From Marchantia polymorpha subsp. ruderalis (lineage: Eukaryota; Streptophyta; Marchantiopsida; Marchantiales; Marchantiaceae), in the NCBI GenBank assembly GCA_037833965.1, contig AP031358.1, forward strand, positions 20,964,001-21,028,000: a stretch of 64,000 bases of DNA. Reading direction: 5' to 3'. The notes under the pieces are model-generated. The model searched no databases and was not told where the DNA came from. It worked only from the letters and a program-made list of their open reading frames with translations. This document shows positions 1 through 13,142 of the stretch, piece after piece. Made by a program: the position numbers and the translations under genes. Each line of letters begins with the position of its first letter. The first letter of the stretch is position 1.

Positions 1-267
1 CTCTTGGGTTTATCCTATTTAGGAACACTGAGGTATAAGGACCAGAACAAGGAAAAAAAATCAAATATAGGAAGAAATGAATGAGAACTAGACTGGATCA
101 TGCTGGACCCTCTATGGAGGGCTTGTACTCGGTGCTCCTCCTTAAGTTCACAGCTCGAGACAGAGTGGTTGCCAGCTTAGACACTGCAGAATCTGCTAGG
201 AAATATCTACTGAAGCACTCGACAATCAGTCAGTTATGTTACTTACTTAGCTCTCTCTTTCCCACAG

Positions 268-554
268 GTTGTTGGCAAATCAGGCGAACTCAAATCATCC
301 AAACATTGAAGATGATCTGAGTGAAATGACTCTCTGTTCGTTGGTCACCTTCTTTACAATGATGGCAGCAGGATTATCATGGAGTTTCTTAAATATATGC
401 TGCCTGAAGGTGCTCCTTGTTCTGAATCCAAGTTAGAAAGAATAGAAGGAACGAAGCCGCTGTTGTATTCTAGCCGCATCATGTTGCTATTGATGACAGA
501 GCTCAGAAAAGCATGTGCGACCGCATCTTCATGTCTCGCAAGATCCGTAGCTAG
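268..554 (+). other. Possible 3'-terminal exons of an unidentified gene
   Basis: Two acceptor-like sites occur on the + strand, one ending at 267 (tttcccacag) and one ending at 473 (ttctag). After the second, an open frame from 474 to a stop at 552-554 encodes 26 residues including DDRAQKSMCDRIFMSRKIRS. The composition looks coding and the stop would end a gene entering from outside the window. I do not recognise the family. The stretch between the two acceptors does not stay in one frame, so another short intron, or no gene at all, is possible. Confidence 0.25.
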
Positions 555-3500
555 TGTCTTTATTCGTGTTTTCCTGTTTCCATAGAAGGCACTGGGGTTA
601 CCAGTGTTTTGTATGTCAAGTCTGAGCGACAAGACTGCAAGGGTCCATGATTCTTCTCCTAGAGCAAAGGGACGATGGTTTTCTGCGTAGTCACTTGTAT
701 ACTGAGTGCAGAGTTGAAATTGATCTTGAAGTTTGCGTGAGTATGTGAAGGCCTCCTTACCTTGCTGTTTTTTGCAACCTTACGTTGACGATCCTCGTTT
801 CTCAATGAAAGGAACAAGTAACGAAGCAAACTCAGCTCCAGCTTCAGCTCTTTGACTGTGGTCAGGTCTTGTTTTCAAGCTCAGACTTGGCACACCTTGA
901 GGCAGCCCCTGGTGTCTGAAGTGACTTGAGACCCGTCTGCTTTCAAGCCTGGCTCAAGGGATGGAAATAGTGTAAGACTCTAAGATTCAAGGTGAATCAC
1001 TCTAAGATGAAAAACAAGTACCAAAGCACATGGAGACTGGATCTGGTCCTTGTGCTTCTACATACAGAGTTCTAGATCCGAGTTGTGACATATAGTGGTA
1101 CCTAGTCTTAATGTCATTATTGCGAGGATGACTGTCCATAGGAGTACCTAATACTAACACTAATATGGAAGAGTACTGGTGATCAACCTCTGTAGTTGTG
1201 GTGGTATCTTCTAGTTCTCTACCTTGGATATCAGTGTTCTAACTTTGTAGCCTCTATGTCGCTAACTATAGTGTCTTATATGAAGAGGAGAAAGCAATTG
1301 GATTTAGAAACCAAGTTTTACGTCCTGCAATTATTGTAAGAGCCATGCATCGCAACAGAGAAAGTCGTTCAGAGTTTTGCCCGACATCGATCGAGATTGC
1401 GAAGGAAAGGAAGATAATCTCTGATGCGTCGTCATTATCGGAATCAATGTACCGGTGAAAAAATAGCACCAACCTCGAGGCTACATATGATCATTAAAAT
1501 GGTGTAACAGTACCTCCTGCGAGTTTTAGTCGATGTTTTAGGCCTCAGTGACCATAATGCAGAATTTTAAAACAAAAGCATTGTGCATGTGTGACACGAT
1601 TTTGGAGTTCTACGTCAACGCTCGTACAGCTGTTGAAATCACTGCGCTGGATGCATTTGTTAATTCAAATGAATGACTCGAGAAGTACTCACATGGCGCT
1701 GTGACATCGGATAGAATAACACGTGGCGAGCATAGTTCTGGAAGTCCATAGGAGGTGCAGAGGCGGTTGCAAGACATCCGGGAAGTTTTGAAGATGTTTT
1801 GCGGGATAACATCTTGAATACTGAAGAATCTGTTACGAAAGCTTTGTGATCATATTGCATGCGGGATAGTTATTGTCATGAATGCGATGGGTAAAAATAA
1901 AATGCATTTTATTGCATTTTATTGACAATAACTATGCCAAATAGTTGCATCGCATTTCACTTTTCAACATTTTACTAAAATGCACGCACGTAAAAACTGG
2001 TCGTTGTGTATCACAGAAGCAATGATTCTGAATTCTCATGGCTACTCTGATTCCAGCTTCAGCGTGGAGAATTTTCTTAAGAATCTTGCCTTCGAAGAAA
2101 CATCTCTTCTTACCTTTAAAGAAATTGCCTAATCTCAATCCAGTTGCCGTCCAACCTGTTGTCGGTACAGGCATATCGGTAGATATGAAGGCATGGAATG
2201 AAATTCACTGGAAAAACCATCAACAACAGTACATAGCAAAGCTAAGATTTAAAAATCACTTCCAAAAGAAAAAGAGAGAGGCCATCTTTCTCAAAAAAAT
2301 TCTTCCTCTTAACTAAATGATAAATAACAATGTGTTCAACTGAACCCACTGATGTCATTCAAATGCAAATCATAATCAGCTGGGGTACAAAGAATATGTT
2401 GAGACAGATGTCAGTGCAGGATGGTTGAAGGATATATGTGTTTCAGATGAAGAGTAATATGCCTTCTGTAGAGAATAGTGCAAGATTCGCTTTTTTACCG
2501 GTGTGCTAGGAATTTCAAACAACCTACTGAGACAGGTATTGATTTCATGCATGTGGAGGCTCACCCAAGGCCCGTTGAAATCTTCACTCCGGCTACCGGA
2601 TTCAGAGCCCAAAATACTTACTAACAATAAGATTAAACTCGCCTAATTGTTAGGGTCAGAAGAATCTTTTCCCTTTTATTCAGCCTACGATCTTGAATGC
2701 TTTTCCTTCATCATTGAGACCATACTCTACAAGGCATGTGATAATTTATAATCCCGTTGACAGTTTAAGTTTCCAATGTATATTCAGTCGAATTGGTTAA
2801 AAAACATTTGATAGTTTTGTGTGATTAGATAAATTTCCTCATCCTCTACTACTTGACCAGACATGATCCACGCACAACAAATGTTTATTTGAAAATATGC
2901 AGTCGTGACGTTGATTACGGGGATAAAGAAATATTGACAATTCATCCCCGCACATTTCCAGTTTCCTAGGAGGTTTATACAGAAAGAGGCAATGGAAGAG
3001 GCTTGCTTGCTCCCATAGTTGTCCAATTCGGATGTGCTCCAAGTAGTTAATCTGAATTATGGGTGACAGCGTGGTTAAGTTTCAAAAATAAAGACTGGGA
3101 CACCTTTACAGCCTTCAATGTTTCCTGTTTCCACACAATATGTGCTAGTGCTAGCACGAATCTCGATGGCGAAAGTCTCACAGTCTACTCCTCCCTGCGA
3201 TCATGTTAGGAGAATGTGGACATGTTTCCACCAGTAAGCCACATATCACCTCACGAAGCCAGATGTACAGAAAGAGAACCAAACCTCCGAGTATCAGATA
3301 TTTACTCCAATGAAGAAGAAACAGGAGAGCAGCCTCCAACCTTGGCTTACTAAGAGCATGTGCCTTGAGGCATATCCAAGAACTTGAAAACCTTGCTGTA
3401 CTGTTCTTCCTCATCTCCTCACCTACTGTACAGCAGTTCTAGCAAGACTATTTTACAGAATCGCAGTATGAATTTCCAGAATATACCCCTACTTCCGTCA

Positions 3501-3920
3501 TCTTACGATCAAGAAAAGGTGGCAAGAACTGAGATCGTGCTTGCGAGAGCTTCAACTTGTTCCCACAAGGACACACTGCTGTAAAGACTGCGCATTGAGC
3601 AAAATTTGGGCGTAGAGCTGATTTTCTTCAACCTCTATGGGTTGCTTCAAAAAATTGTTTTATTCGGTGAATTACAATGATACAAAGTAAGGTGAAAGGG
3701 ATAAGTGATGGAGTGAAAAGCATAAAGCAACAGCAATGCTCTAAAATATGCACAGCTATTGCAACGGGGTTGACTTGTTTGAAAAGACTTCTATACAGCT
3801 CAAACATTGTGCAAACCCACAATCTTCCATGCTTTTAGTTTAACCAACGACTTGAATCTCGGTCGGCTGCAAAATCAGGAGCTGCAGACATCCGAAGCTA
3901 TCTCCATCCTCTTGTGTTAT
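555..3920. other. Stretch without an assigned gene
   Basis: Only short ORFs of 60-92 codons are present, on both strands, and none is recognisable. A hydrophobic frame on the minus strand (3178-3414) could be a membrane-spanning exon but has no support beyond composition. A perfect 13-bp inverted repeat (1866-1878 and 1923-1935) lies here. The part next to 3920 is probably the 3' UTR of the minus-strand DCP2 gene. Confidence 0.4.
1866..1935. repeat. Inverted repeat / potential stem-loop
   Basis: ATAGTTATTGTCA at 1866-1878 is the exact reverse complement of TGACAATAACTAT at 1923-1935. The 44-nt loop is T/A-rich and contains repeated TGCATTTTATT. It may be a small foldback relic; no target-site duplication was seen. 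Confidence 0.4.
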
Positions 3921-6848
3921 TTAGACTTCCAACTTTTGTATTATGCTTGCTCGATCAAATCTGAAGTTCCGGAAACTGAGTCCTGGAACCTCTGTCGAGC
4001 CATGCACCAATTGAATTATGTCACTTGAAGATGACGAGGACTGCAAGGGTGCCGTGGGAGGAGCCAATATTCCCGCCCCACTCGAACTACTCGAAACAGC
4101 ATTGGGTTTCACCTTCCAGACTGTGGTGCCTGATAAGATCAACACAAGCAAAGATATTACTACCACACTGCTGCTGAATGGTAGTGCATAGATCCGAAGA
4201 CTATCTGGTTATTGCTCTCATCAATCCGCTCTATTCACTAAACGTTTTAGACGAGAATTCGTATAGAAACCTTGTCTACAGGATAACAGCAGAAGACTTG
4301 GAGCACGGTTGTACATGCAGAACTGGACAGGTTTACGAGACATAGCATCAGCGAACTTCACTATTCGTAAAAAGTAAACCTGACTGAGTTTGGGATGTTT
4401 GATAGCAAAATACACAGAATCCTTCATGTGCGTAAGGATATTTAGTGATGTAAATGTACAGAAATGCCTACACAAACTCACTTGAGTATTTATAAGTGGG
4501 AATTTTGGGTATGGTATGCACTAAGTTCACATGTACACAGCTGAACAGAAGTAAAATCTCACTTGATTTACCAAGGCCACCCAATACTTCCGACACTTCA
4601 TTTCGATCAAGATAAGTGCGGACAGAAACGGACGCACAAGATTAAGTACACGCACATGAATATCACCTGTTCTATGTGCTTCTATGACTTACAGCTGTCC
4701 GCGTAACTGCAAGTCATCGAAGCATAGAGGACACGTAGTACTCAATAGGTTAGCACTTAAACCAAGTCATCAAAGCGCTTACGTATTGTCTCTAATACCA
4801 AGCAGTCATCTTGATTCCCATAATCGACACCAACTGATGGAAAAGCATGTTACCTCTGATTAATGATTCTGACTTCAAGGCAGCAGAAGGCCAGTGTTCA
4901 GATATCCAGTTTTTGAGGGGCCTGCAAAACATTGATGGATCAAATCATCACACTGGACGGGCCTCCATGCACTATGAAGGTCGTCTCGAAAAACGTCAAT
5001 TCACTACATGTGAAGCAACTACAACTTGAAAAAATATATTGTTTCAGCAAACGCAATTGATTTCCAATTAATCAAGCTAACTTTCAAGGTATGTATAAGA
5101 GCCTTTACCCTACAAATGGCCACACCATAAAATACTTCATTCCAGTAGGTCCTCGATTATGTGATGATGTTTCATTGCTGGCCACAGGAAGCTCATCAAC
5201 TCTGTGCCAAGCTATTTCCTGAACCAAGAAGACTGAGCATGAGGAATCTCACAAGTTCATCGTAATATCTTAGAACTGGGAAAAGGTTGAAACTTTTCGT
5301 AGCAATGCTTTACATCTAAATATCTCAGCAACCAAGTACGAAGTAAGCTTTTCCTGGCGTCACTTTAGACTTTCACTTCTCAAGATTCCAGGATTGATAT
5401 TTCTGATTCCTCTTCCTCCCCAAGTCGGTCGATACGCATATGTAGTATAAAGTCTGGTCAATCTCTAAGTCTGGCACAGCATGCATGGGCAGGAACAAGA
5501 CTTACACTTATTTCCTTCTTCGTCTGAGGTGCAAACTGAGTACCTTCCTTAACTCCAGCTATAATGTACAGCCGCATCCTCTGTTGACCTATTACCACTT
5601 CTAAATATTCTTCCACTTGTAACCTCTCTGTTACATCAAATCCTGTTTCTTCCCAAACCTGTAGAGAGAAGGACAGATTACTTTCACGAACGAAGTATAT
5701 GGATGCTAGTGACCAATTCCTCACAAAGCCGCAACACTTCCTGTAAGACTACTCATAAAACAATCCAAAATTCAAAATTGATCCGCTAAAAACACACCTC
5801 TCTAACTGCACATTTGTGATCCTCTTCATCTTTATTCTTCTTGCCTCTAGGAAAACTCCAGCTTGCTCCAGGTTTCCAGCCTTTCACGAGCAGACACTGC
5901 AAGGACCACACACAACTCCGTCAGAACACGCATCTTCAGAGAAGATCAGAACAAAACTCAAAGCTCCTGAAATCATCTGTCCACCTTTCAGAATTTTAGA
6001 GCAGTATAAGCACTACGAGACTGCAGAGAGCAAGTAATCAGAGTCCAGATTACGGCAAGCTTATCATGGGACATACCCGCTCGTAGGACTCATCCAAGAT
6101 TATGGCACCAGTAACAGGCACGCGAATCTTGTAGGTTGTGAAGTCCTTGTAGATATCATCAATCTGTGAAATGTATGGCCGCAGTGCGACACAACTTTGG
6201 AACACTGTTCTTGGTCAAGGTGTAGACCATCAGCACAGTTGGTAGCCAAATGGGAAGCAAGCAAAGCATTTGACATTTGAACTGATACAGCAGCAGATTA
6301 CAAGACTCCTGCGGATTCCACGATACATGCACTAGCAACTGCAGGCTATTACTATTAGTTGCAGTCTACTGAAGACCTCTCATCGTACTGAGCTAAAGCA
6401 GACACGCTGTGAGGATACTTAAAGAAGTAAACTCCCGAAGTGTCAGAGACTTCAGTGTGACATTCTGCTCCATTGTATTATCCTCATAGAACCAATGAGC
6501 TTGCTCCACGAGAAACAGTATTCTTTCGAAAGACTGAAGCTCTTCCTCGGGAGCATTTAAAACAAACCGACTGCACAAACACGTTGCATGGTAAGTACAA
6601 TTGCTCAAAAACACTACACTTAGACAGTCTCTTAGACTGATCGATATCGATGGCAAAAGCCACAACGATCAGCGCCTCGTGAACTCTGTTTCTCATATAA
6701 GACTAACACCGCCTGCTCGTTCAATTTGGTCAACTTCTATTCAGAAAACCGGGATTTTAGTCAGGGCTTCAAATATTCACCTGCATAAATCATCCAAAAG
6801 CTCTTGCGACGGAAGAGTGGATCGCTGCGCACGCGCGTTGCCGGACAT
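3921..6848 (-). CDS. DCP2: mRNA-decapping enzyme subunit 2 (DCP2), eight exons
   Basis: DCP2 is the Nudix hydrolase that removes the m7G cap from mRNA in cytoplasmic decapping complexes. Coding exons on the minus strand: 6848-6781, 6570-6419, 6204-6077, 5896-5798, 5658-5506, 5218-5109, 4921-4854 and 4129-3921. All introns are GT-AG, phases agree at every junction, and the total is 987 nt (328 aa plus stop). Residues 16-73 form the N-terminal regulatory domain (ELLDDLCSRFVLNAPEEE, then SFERILFLVEQAHWFYED). Residues 74-116 lead into the Nudix fold. The Nudix box is complete at residues 134-156, with G134, E140 and REVWEETGF, split by intron 4 after E149. Conserved EIAWHRVDEL starts at 201. The last exon is Ser-rich and ends in an aromatic-basic motif (FRNFRFDRASI). 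The start ATG at 6848 opens MSGNARAQRSTLP, and the TAA is at 3923-3921. The tail is short, so a further exon inside the 724-bp last intron cannot be excluded. Confidence 0.93.
4665..4728. repeat. Imperfect inverted repeat in the last DCP2 intron
   Basis: TGCTTCTATGACTT and, about 20 nt later, AAGTCATCGAAGCA are reverse complements with one mismatch. Flanking bases extend the pairing imperfectly. A small hairpin in the intron RNA is possible; no function can be inferred. Confidence 0.35.
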
Positions 6849-8400
6849 CGTCGATACCTAGCTCGTCCTTCGATTTTCAATTCTGTTCCGCACAAACAAG
6901 ACGAGTGAGCTGCAGCAACCATGCATAATGGGAACAGCACGCAGGTCGAGCGGACCCACTCGCCGTATTCGAAAACACCACACAACCTTCCAGGAACCAA
7001 AAGTCGTCCGAGGCCCCCATCCAGAGCTCATCTTCGGACTCACTAGAAATCATCGACGCCCACAACGGACAAACGACAACACCTTCCCACAAACGCTTCC
7101 AAATCAATTTCGGCCGAAAAAAACGGAACTAACGAACGAGCTGCGCTTCGAGCCTCCGATGCCAAAAGTACCATTCTCATCAAAGTGGTAACCACCGACG
7201 GACAACGCAATAACAGAAAATCACCTCAAACCCCGGTGTACAAATTGAAAACGACGTAACCCATTCTTTCACCGAAAGAGCAACCAACCGCGAGCAGAGA
7301 AAGGGGAAGGGAAAACCAAAGCCTCAAAGCAGCGCGCGACCTGACAAACCTAGTATCCGAGCGCAACATGAAAATCGACGAATTCCCTCATCCCGACCCC
7401 GACGGCGCCAACACCAACAACGAAGATCGCTGAGCAGCTCGCGCGACCACTCCGCTTCCCAAACTCCGAGTCCCGAAGGAAAGGAAAAAGCGCGCAGCGC
7501 AATCGGCGTGGAGAATTCAAAAATCGGGCGAGGGTGTGAGTCCAAAATCTCGCTGCTGTCGGTGTGGGAGAATAATAATTGGTCGCGGTGTATTTGACAA
7601 CCCTAGGCTGGGCTCACCATCTTCTGCATGAAAACACCAACCCCATGAACGCTGTCTGCGCGCTCCCGGCGTCATGTCGTCGTCCCATACGCTTCGTAGC
7701 ATCCGACGGCCCCGTCTACAAGCATACAACGAGACTCGTATGCGGTACACTCTTCATGTACATACCCTCGTCCTCGTCGTCGTCATCGTCGTCAGTCAGT
7801 CTGTCGGTAAACTCTGACTACCCCTTCCTTCTTCTGGCCTTAAACCCACAATTCGTCAATAATCTCTCCCCATCTCTCTCTCTCTCGCTCCTGCTTTTGG
7901 CTCATTGACAGCCTCTTCGTTGCTTTATAGGTCGGGACGTCGCCACCGGATTTGGTTTGAATGCTTCGCAGGATTTTGGGCTTACACACCTCCACTGTTT
8001 TGTTTGCATAGAGCAGTTTTTTTACCTTGACAAGGGGGGGTTTTGTCAAAAGTATTATTATTTTACGATAATGTGGTGTTCTGTTATCTGAGTGCTCGCG
8101 ACATTGGACCTGACCGCTTGTTTTATTTGGTCTTCTTGAATTGGGGTCGAAGAATAGTTTAGTCATTTGGAGACCTTGTTCTTCTGTTCGATTTGTTTCA
8201 AAGTTTATGCTTATAGGAAACTTCCAACTTTAGCTGCAGTATTACCACTCTTTTTTGAATACTGTATATTTATTTCAATTAGATTGTATCTATTCTTATT
8301 CAATGAGCAAGAGTGGTGCAAGCAATAACACAAGAAACATATGGGGTAGTTTTTGTTGGATGATGCAAAAATATCACTTACACCTGTTGATCTATTGGGC
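6849..8400. promoter_or_regulatory. DCP2 5' flank with low-complexity tracts
   Basis: This is the upstream flank of DCP2 (minus strand) and should hold its 5' UTR and promoter. It is moderately GC-rich to about 7.7 kb, then carries TCG/TCA-rich and (CT)n tracts near 7770-7800 and 7867-7892 before the sequence turns AT-rich. The ORFs of 60-110 codons here overlap one another on several frames and look random. Confidence 0.4.
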
Positions 8401-11400
8401 ATTATGACATCTTTAGCACATTTATATTTTATATTAAAAATAAATAACTAAAATTAAATCACTAATATTTATCTTAATTATTTATTGAAATTTAAGTTTA
8501 AATATTAATTTTGAAATATATGATACAAATTAAAAAGATTGAAAAAGTGATTTTCTGTTTTCATTGTCATGAACCAGTAGAGATAAATCGTGAATTAAAT
8601 GTGTTGAAATTATTGTAAATATTTGTTTTCATAACAAAAGAGTACATAAAGATCATAGTTTTAAAACACATTCATTTTGTACAAAATTTAATATGCACTT
8701 TTATATCAAGAAATAATAAAAATGATATACTCAGTTGTTAACATATAAATATTTTATATTGTAGTATTTAAAAAATATGGTACAAGTAAGTTATTGCTTG
8801 TCATTGAAGCTGTAAGAATAAAATCTCTCTTTATGTGAGATAAACATATATATACTCAATTATATCTCGGTTCAAACAACAAGAACGTACATTTTCACCT
8901 TGTAAATTCTTTAATAGTTGCATATTTTAATCAACTTCAATTTTCAAATGAAAATTTAAAATATTTATAATAACTAAAATAAGAAATTTATTGTAAATTT
9001 TATACTATTAGTAGGAAGCGGTTAGTTATTTCTCAATTTATGCTAATTATAATCCACTTAGCAAGATTTAAACGTTTTTCAACGATTTCAATGTTGATTC
9101 CATAACTTTTGTCACGGATCAAGAATTTGCAATGATAAGCGCGTTGGATGCGTTGATTCTATACGCTTATATGTTGTTGTGCCGTTGGCATATCAACAAA
9201 AACATATTTGCAAAACAGATGAGTAACTTTAAGACTGAAGAAGATTGGCGACAGTTTTTGGGTGCTTTGAGTGTACTGGTTAGTTTGACGATCATCGAAA
9301 CATATGATTTACAACTTATTACTATGTGCAACAGTTTTTTGAGAGTTCCCATTATTTACATTGAAGATACATTCCTAAGCAATTTTTATAGTTTTGTAAG
9401 ATGAAAGATATTCAGTATAAATCTAAAGATAACTAGCCGTTACTTAATAATATTATGTATATATAACGATTAATAGGTATATAAAATAATTATTTAATTT
9501 TGTTTCATATATAATAATATATAAATTAAGAATTTTTTTAATATTTATAAATTTTATATAAAATATGATTTTTTAATATATGAAATAGAAATAATAATAA
9601 TTTTTTAAAAATAAATATATCAAAGAAATAATTTAAATATTAAAATTTAAATTTATAATATTTTAAAAATATGTAAATAAATAAATTTCTATTATTAAAT
9701 AAGAAATGAAAATTTCTTTACTAACAAATATTTTGATAGTAGAGTTCAAATTTTATTGTTGTTACATCTCATCATACGGTGGCTGATTGACTGTATGATC
9801 TCTTGAGCGCGAAGAAGAGTTGTAGCAAATTGAAGTTTGCATCAATTAGATGATGTTTGAAACAATTTGGATTTCAAAGCTATAATTGCTCTGAGAGATA
9901 AAAGTTTTTTTTTTTAGTTTGAATTTAATTTTCATCGATATCTTTCATCCATTGCGCAACAAGATTATTGTTTTGCACTTGTAGATTTATGTTTCAAGTA
10001 GATAGTGGAAATTTATCTTGCATCAAAGTGATTGTTGGTAATGTCACCGCTCAAATACCTAAATTTACAAAATGTGGTAATCTTGCATTTGTTGTCTCAC
10101 AGTGTTTTTTCTTTAGATATAACGCGTGATAAATATGAAAAATTAGGCTTCGAGTCGTACCTAAAGATTAAAAGTTCTAATATATTTGTAAACATCGCTT
10201 TAGGTTACAAGCAAAGTAAATCTAAAGTAACTCTTGTTAGTTAAGGTTAGCTAAAGTTAAAGCTAAAACTTTAGCTACGGTTAGTTTTTAGACATTTTTG
10301 TTTTACTGAGGGAGTACAACTGGTACAGTAGTGACCTGTACTCCGAAAAATACACATGTAGTCATCTTAGTCTTATGACTAACTATGGTTAACAAGGCGC
10401 TGTTTAATCTTACACAAAACAAATAAATATACATTAGATAAAAGATATAAAAACAATTAAATAAATTTATTGAATAAATAATTCAAGATTACGCGACTAA
10501 AATAAATGCACAACTCTGAATTTATGTTTCATAAAACTATCCAGTATTTTTATGTTAATTTGTCATTTGATCATGCAAACCTAGTCTCAACAAACGTAAA
10601 AGCCTTGAACAAATCAATTTAATTGAGGTTTATAGATATCTAATGTTGGATTATCACAATAAGTATGAAACTTTAATTACTTCACTAAATTATGTTAAAG
10701 TGAACAAGAGATCAAATTTGACATAGGTGCTTGAACATAAGATGTAATGAATCTATTTTATTTGGACTAAAATGAATTGTATAAAAGTACAAGTTAACTT
10801 GAGATATATATCTTATCATATATATTTTGAATATCCAAATCTTCACATCTATATTTCTAACTTTATAAGGATTTTTTTCAATTTTTCTCATGTTAATTAT
10901 ATGTTATCAGTTATTGAGGTTTAAAAAGTTATACCCCTTGATAACGTCTAAGCGATCAAAATTTAAACATGGTATCTTTGTTTTATTTATTGAATAAAAT
11001 CAATGGAAAAATGTGATATCCTAAAGTTGTTTTTTGTTATTTTTTATCATTTAATTTTATTTAAAATTTATTCAATTTTGGTATGACACGTGACTTTCAA
11101 AGTTTGGTGGAGCTGAATATATTTTTGTGCATGAAGAATGAATTTAAATTATATTTTGAAATTAAATCCAGATTTGAAAATATGTTTAAAGATTTAATAA
11201 TATATTTTATTCATTAAATATGTATTGAAATTTAGATTTTATTTTGTCATAGGTATAAAAAAAATCTTTAAAAAATTATTAGTAAAATTTTCATAAAATC
11301 AAAATTTATTTTATTTCAAATACATTTTATTAATTTAGAGTTTTAATGTTCATTCTTGCTCAAATTCAAACAAATGTATTTACTCTTAGAATTTTATGAA

Positions 11401-11780
11401 CAACAAGCACAACATTCATTAACCTTTACATTTTTCTTCCAATACTATCTTTGTCTAAAATCTAAGGTTCAAATCTTCAAACTTTGGATTGTTCATTGTC
11501 TCATAATGAACATAAAGTAACAAATCTAATTTTTGATTATGATTGAAGGATTTCACTAATTGTAAATCTTTCATTTTATTGTAAATGCAATTGAACCACA
11601 AGAACACTAATACGAGAATGCATCTTTTTGTATATAAGAAAAATGTTTTAGTTTTAATCATCCATGTTTCTTATATCTATTCAAGATAACACAAGTAAGT
11701 ATACATCTTCTTGACGAATCTTATGACGGATTACAATAAAAAGATTACTCAAAAACATAATGTGTTAATACGTACTTTGA
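8400..11780. other. AT-rich intergenic block
   Basis: Strongly AT-rich sequence with frequent homopolymer A/T runs and no open frames, apart from the transposase relic near 9.1-9.4 kb. It looks like old, decayed repeat DNA. Confidence 0.6.
9078..9404 (+). pseudogene. MULE/FAR1-type transposase fragment
   Basis: An open frame reads ITFVTDQEFAMISALDAL, followed by LLCRWHINKNIFAKQ and, further on, EEDWRQFLGA. A TDQE motif followed by a C-x-WH-I-x-KN block is characteristic of the MULE transposase domain shared with FAR1/FHY3 proteins, where the D and the CxxH belong to the catalytic region. The N-terminal DNA-binding part and the C-terminal SWIM zinc finger are missing. The fragment sits in decayed AT-rich DNA, so it is a relic. 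The family call is by motif only. Confidence 0.6.
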
Positions 11781-11784
11781 TTAT

Positions 11785-12266
11785 CAGTCGTGTGAATATG
11801 TATCGCCATACACTCTACATCGCTGACATGCTACTCACATACACAAACACACACACACATGGGACACAACAACGTTCACACTTAAATGTACCACAACTGA
11901 AATTAATGTGTTTTTCTCCACTGACGAACACGTCAGTCTTGATTACCCCATTGGCAACAAAAACCGTCACACATACATAATTTGAGCCCAACCCACTCTT
12001 CTTGATAATCCAAGTTGACGTTTGAGAACACTCACTCGTCACAACGCTACAAGCTCCACTCAAAGAAATGGCGTTCTTCGAATCGTCGTTGACTTTATAC
12101 CCTATGTGAACAGTAATCCTAGCTCAATGGATAAATTTAATATATACAAAAATACATGTTAGCTGTCGTTTGAATATGTATCGCCATACACTTTACATCG
12201 CAGACATGCTACTCACATACACACACACAGGATACGTGAGCGTACACATTGAAATGTACCACAACT
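11785..12266. repeat. About 105-bp direct repeat, two copies about 380 bp apart
   Basis: Copy 1 (about 11785-11898) and copy 2 (about 12162-12266) share long identical blocks such as GAATATGTATCGCCATACAC and GACATGCTACTCACATACAC, and both end in AAATGTACCACAACT. Each has a (CA)n run in the middle. Direct orientation and regular spacing suggest a local duplication or the remains of an element's repeated termini. Confidence 0.6.
11925..12160. repeat. Dispersed repeat B, copy 1
   Basis: This stretch is clearly related to 21665-21895 in the same orientation. Shared blocks include GTCACACATACATAA, CAACCCA, CACTCGTC and TATACCCTA(T/C)GTGAACAGTAA. By eye the two differ at roughly a quarter of positions, so they are old copies of one family. 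Confidence 0.55.
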
Positions 12267-12659
12267 TGCCCCCATAGCTAGCGGTCAGGTCCCTCTAACT
12301 CCTAGGTAGCCTTATCTATAACTATATGTTATACACCTTCATGGGTGCGCAAACCAGTAGGCCGGATGCTATATCGCTCCATCGTTAGTAATCGCATATC
12401 TACAATTCATATCATGTGAAGATCAAGTTATCAACCCTCCTAAGTACATCTAGGACAAACCCATCGTCCAGCAGGAACAACATAGATAGATGGAGTGAGT
12501 CACAACATGTGCCATCCCCTAGAACACCTATCATACACCAACATACGGGCCGCCTGACCAACTGATCCACATAGCATGCACCTCAAGCCAACACATGCTA
12601 TTGCTAAGCTTGGGTCTATATGATCATCCACGTTTGGGAGATGACATGGCGCACAATTG

Positions 12660-13142
12660 CGCATATGTCATATCACAAGTTATAGAATTTGGAAAGTCAC
12701 AAATGGCATGTCACCATCTCAATCTAGGGATTCGTAAATATCTAGAAGGTTTAGGAGGCCAATGACATATTGCTACATATTGATAACTAGTCAACCTTAC
12801 TATGGTTTATCTCTGTAAAAGTAAGTTAGATAGGAATTACCATTTGTTATTATGGTAATTTCACAAGTAGTATATATGGAGAGGTAGGGAAGAACCTCTC
12901 GAGCAAGTTTGGAGAGTTCATGTGTGATAACTTGTTTTAGGAATGAAGGAGTGAGGTTTTTTCAATACATTGGAGCATCAACGTGTGTTTGAGTTTGTAT
13001 GATTTGAGTGATGTATGAAGAGTTTTTGTGAGAGGGTGTATGAAACACAAGTATGAGTGAGAATCCTAGTCTTTTAGAACCATGATGAGCTACCACAAAG
13101 CCATTTAAGGTAAATTTGAATGAGAATCAGCCCAGAGGTTGC
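12660..13142 (+). mobile_element. 5'-truncated LTR related to the 50-58 kb gypsy family
   Basis: From about 12700 the sequence follows the 3' two-thirds of the intact LTRs at 50148 and 57150: the AATGGCATGTC block, AAAAGTAAGTTAG, a TATATA box near 12866, GAGCAAGTTTGGAGAG, AGAACCATGATG(A/C)GCTACCAC and a terminal CAG(C/A)CC...GAGGTTGC. The 5' part is missing. Divergence is high, so this is a much older insertion. Confidence 0.7.

Noticed and set aside
2038..2316. 92-codon + ORF and its antisense partner
   Set aside because: Both strands are open, neither has a motif and there is no splice context that builds a gene.
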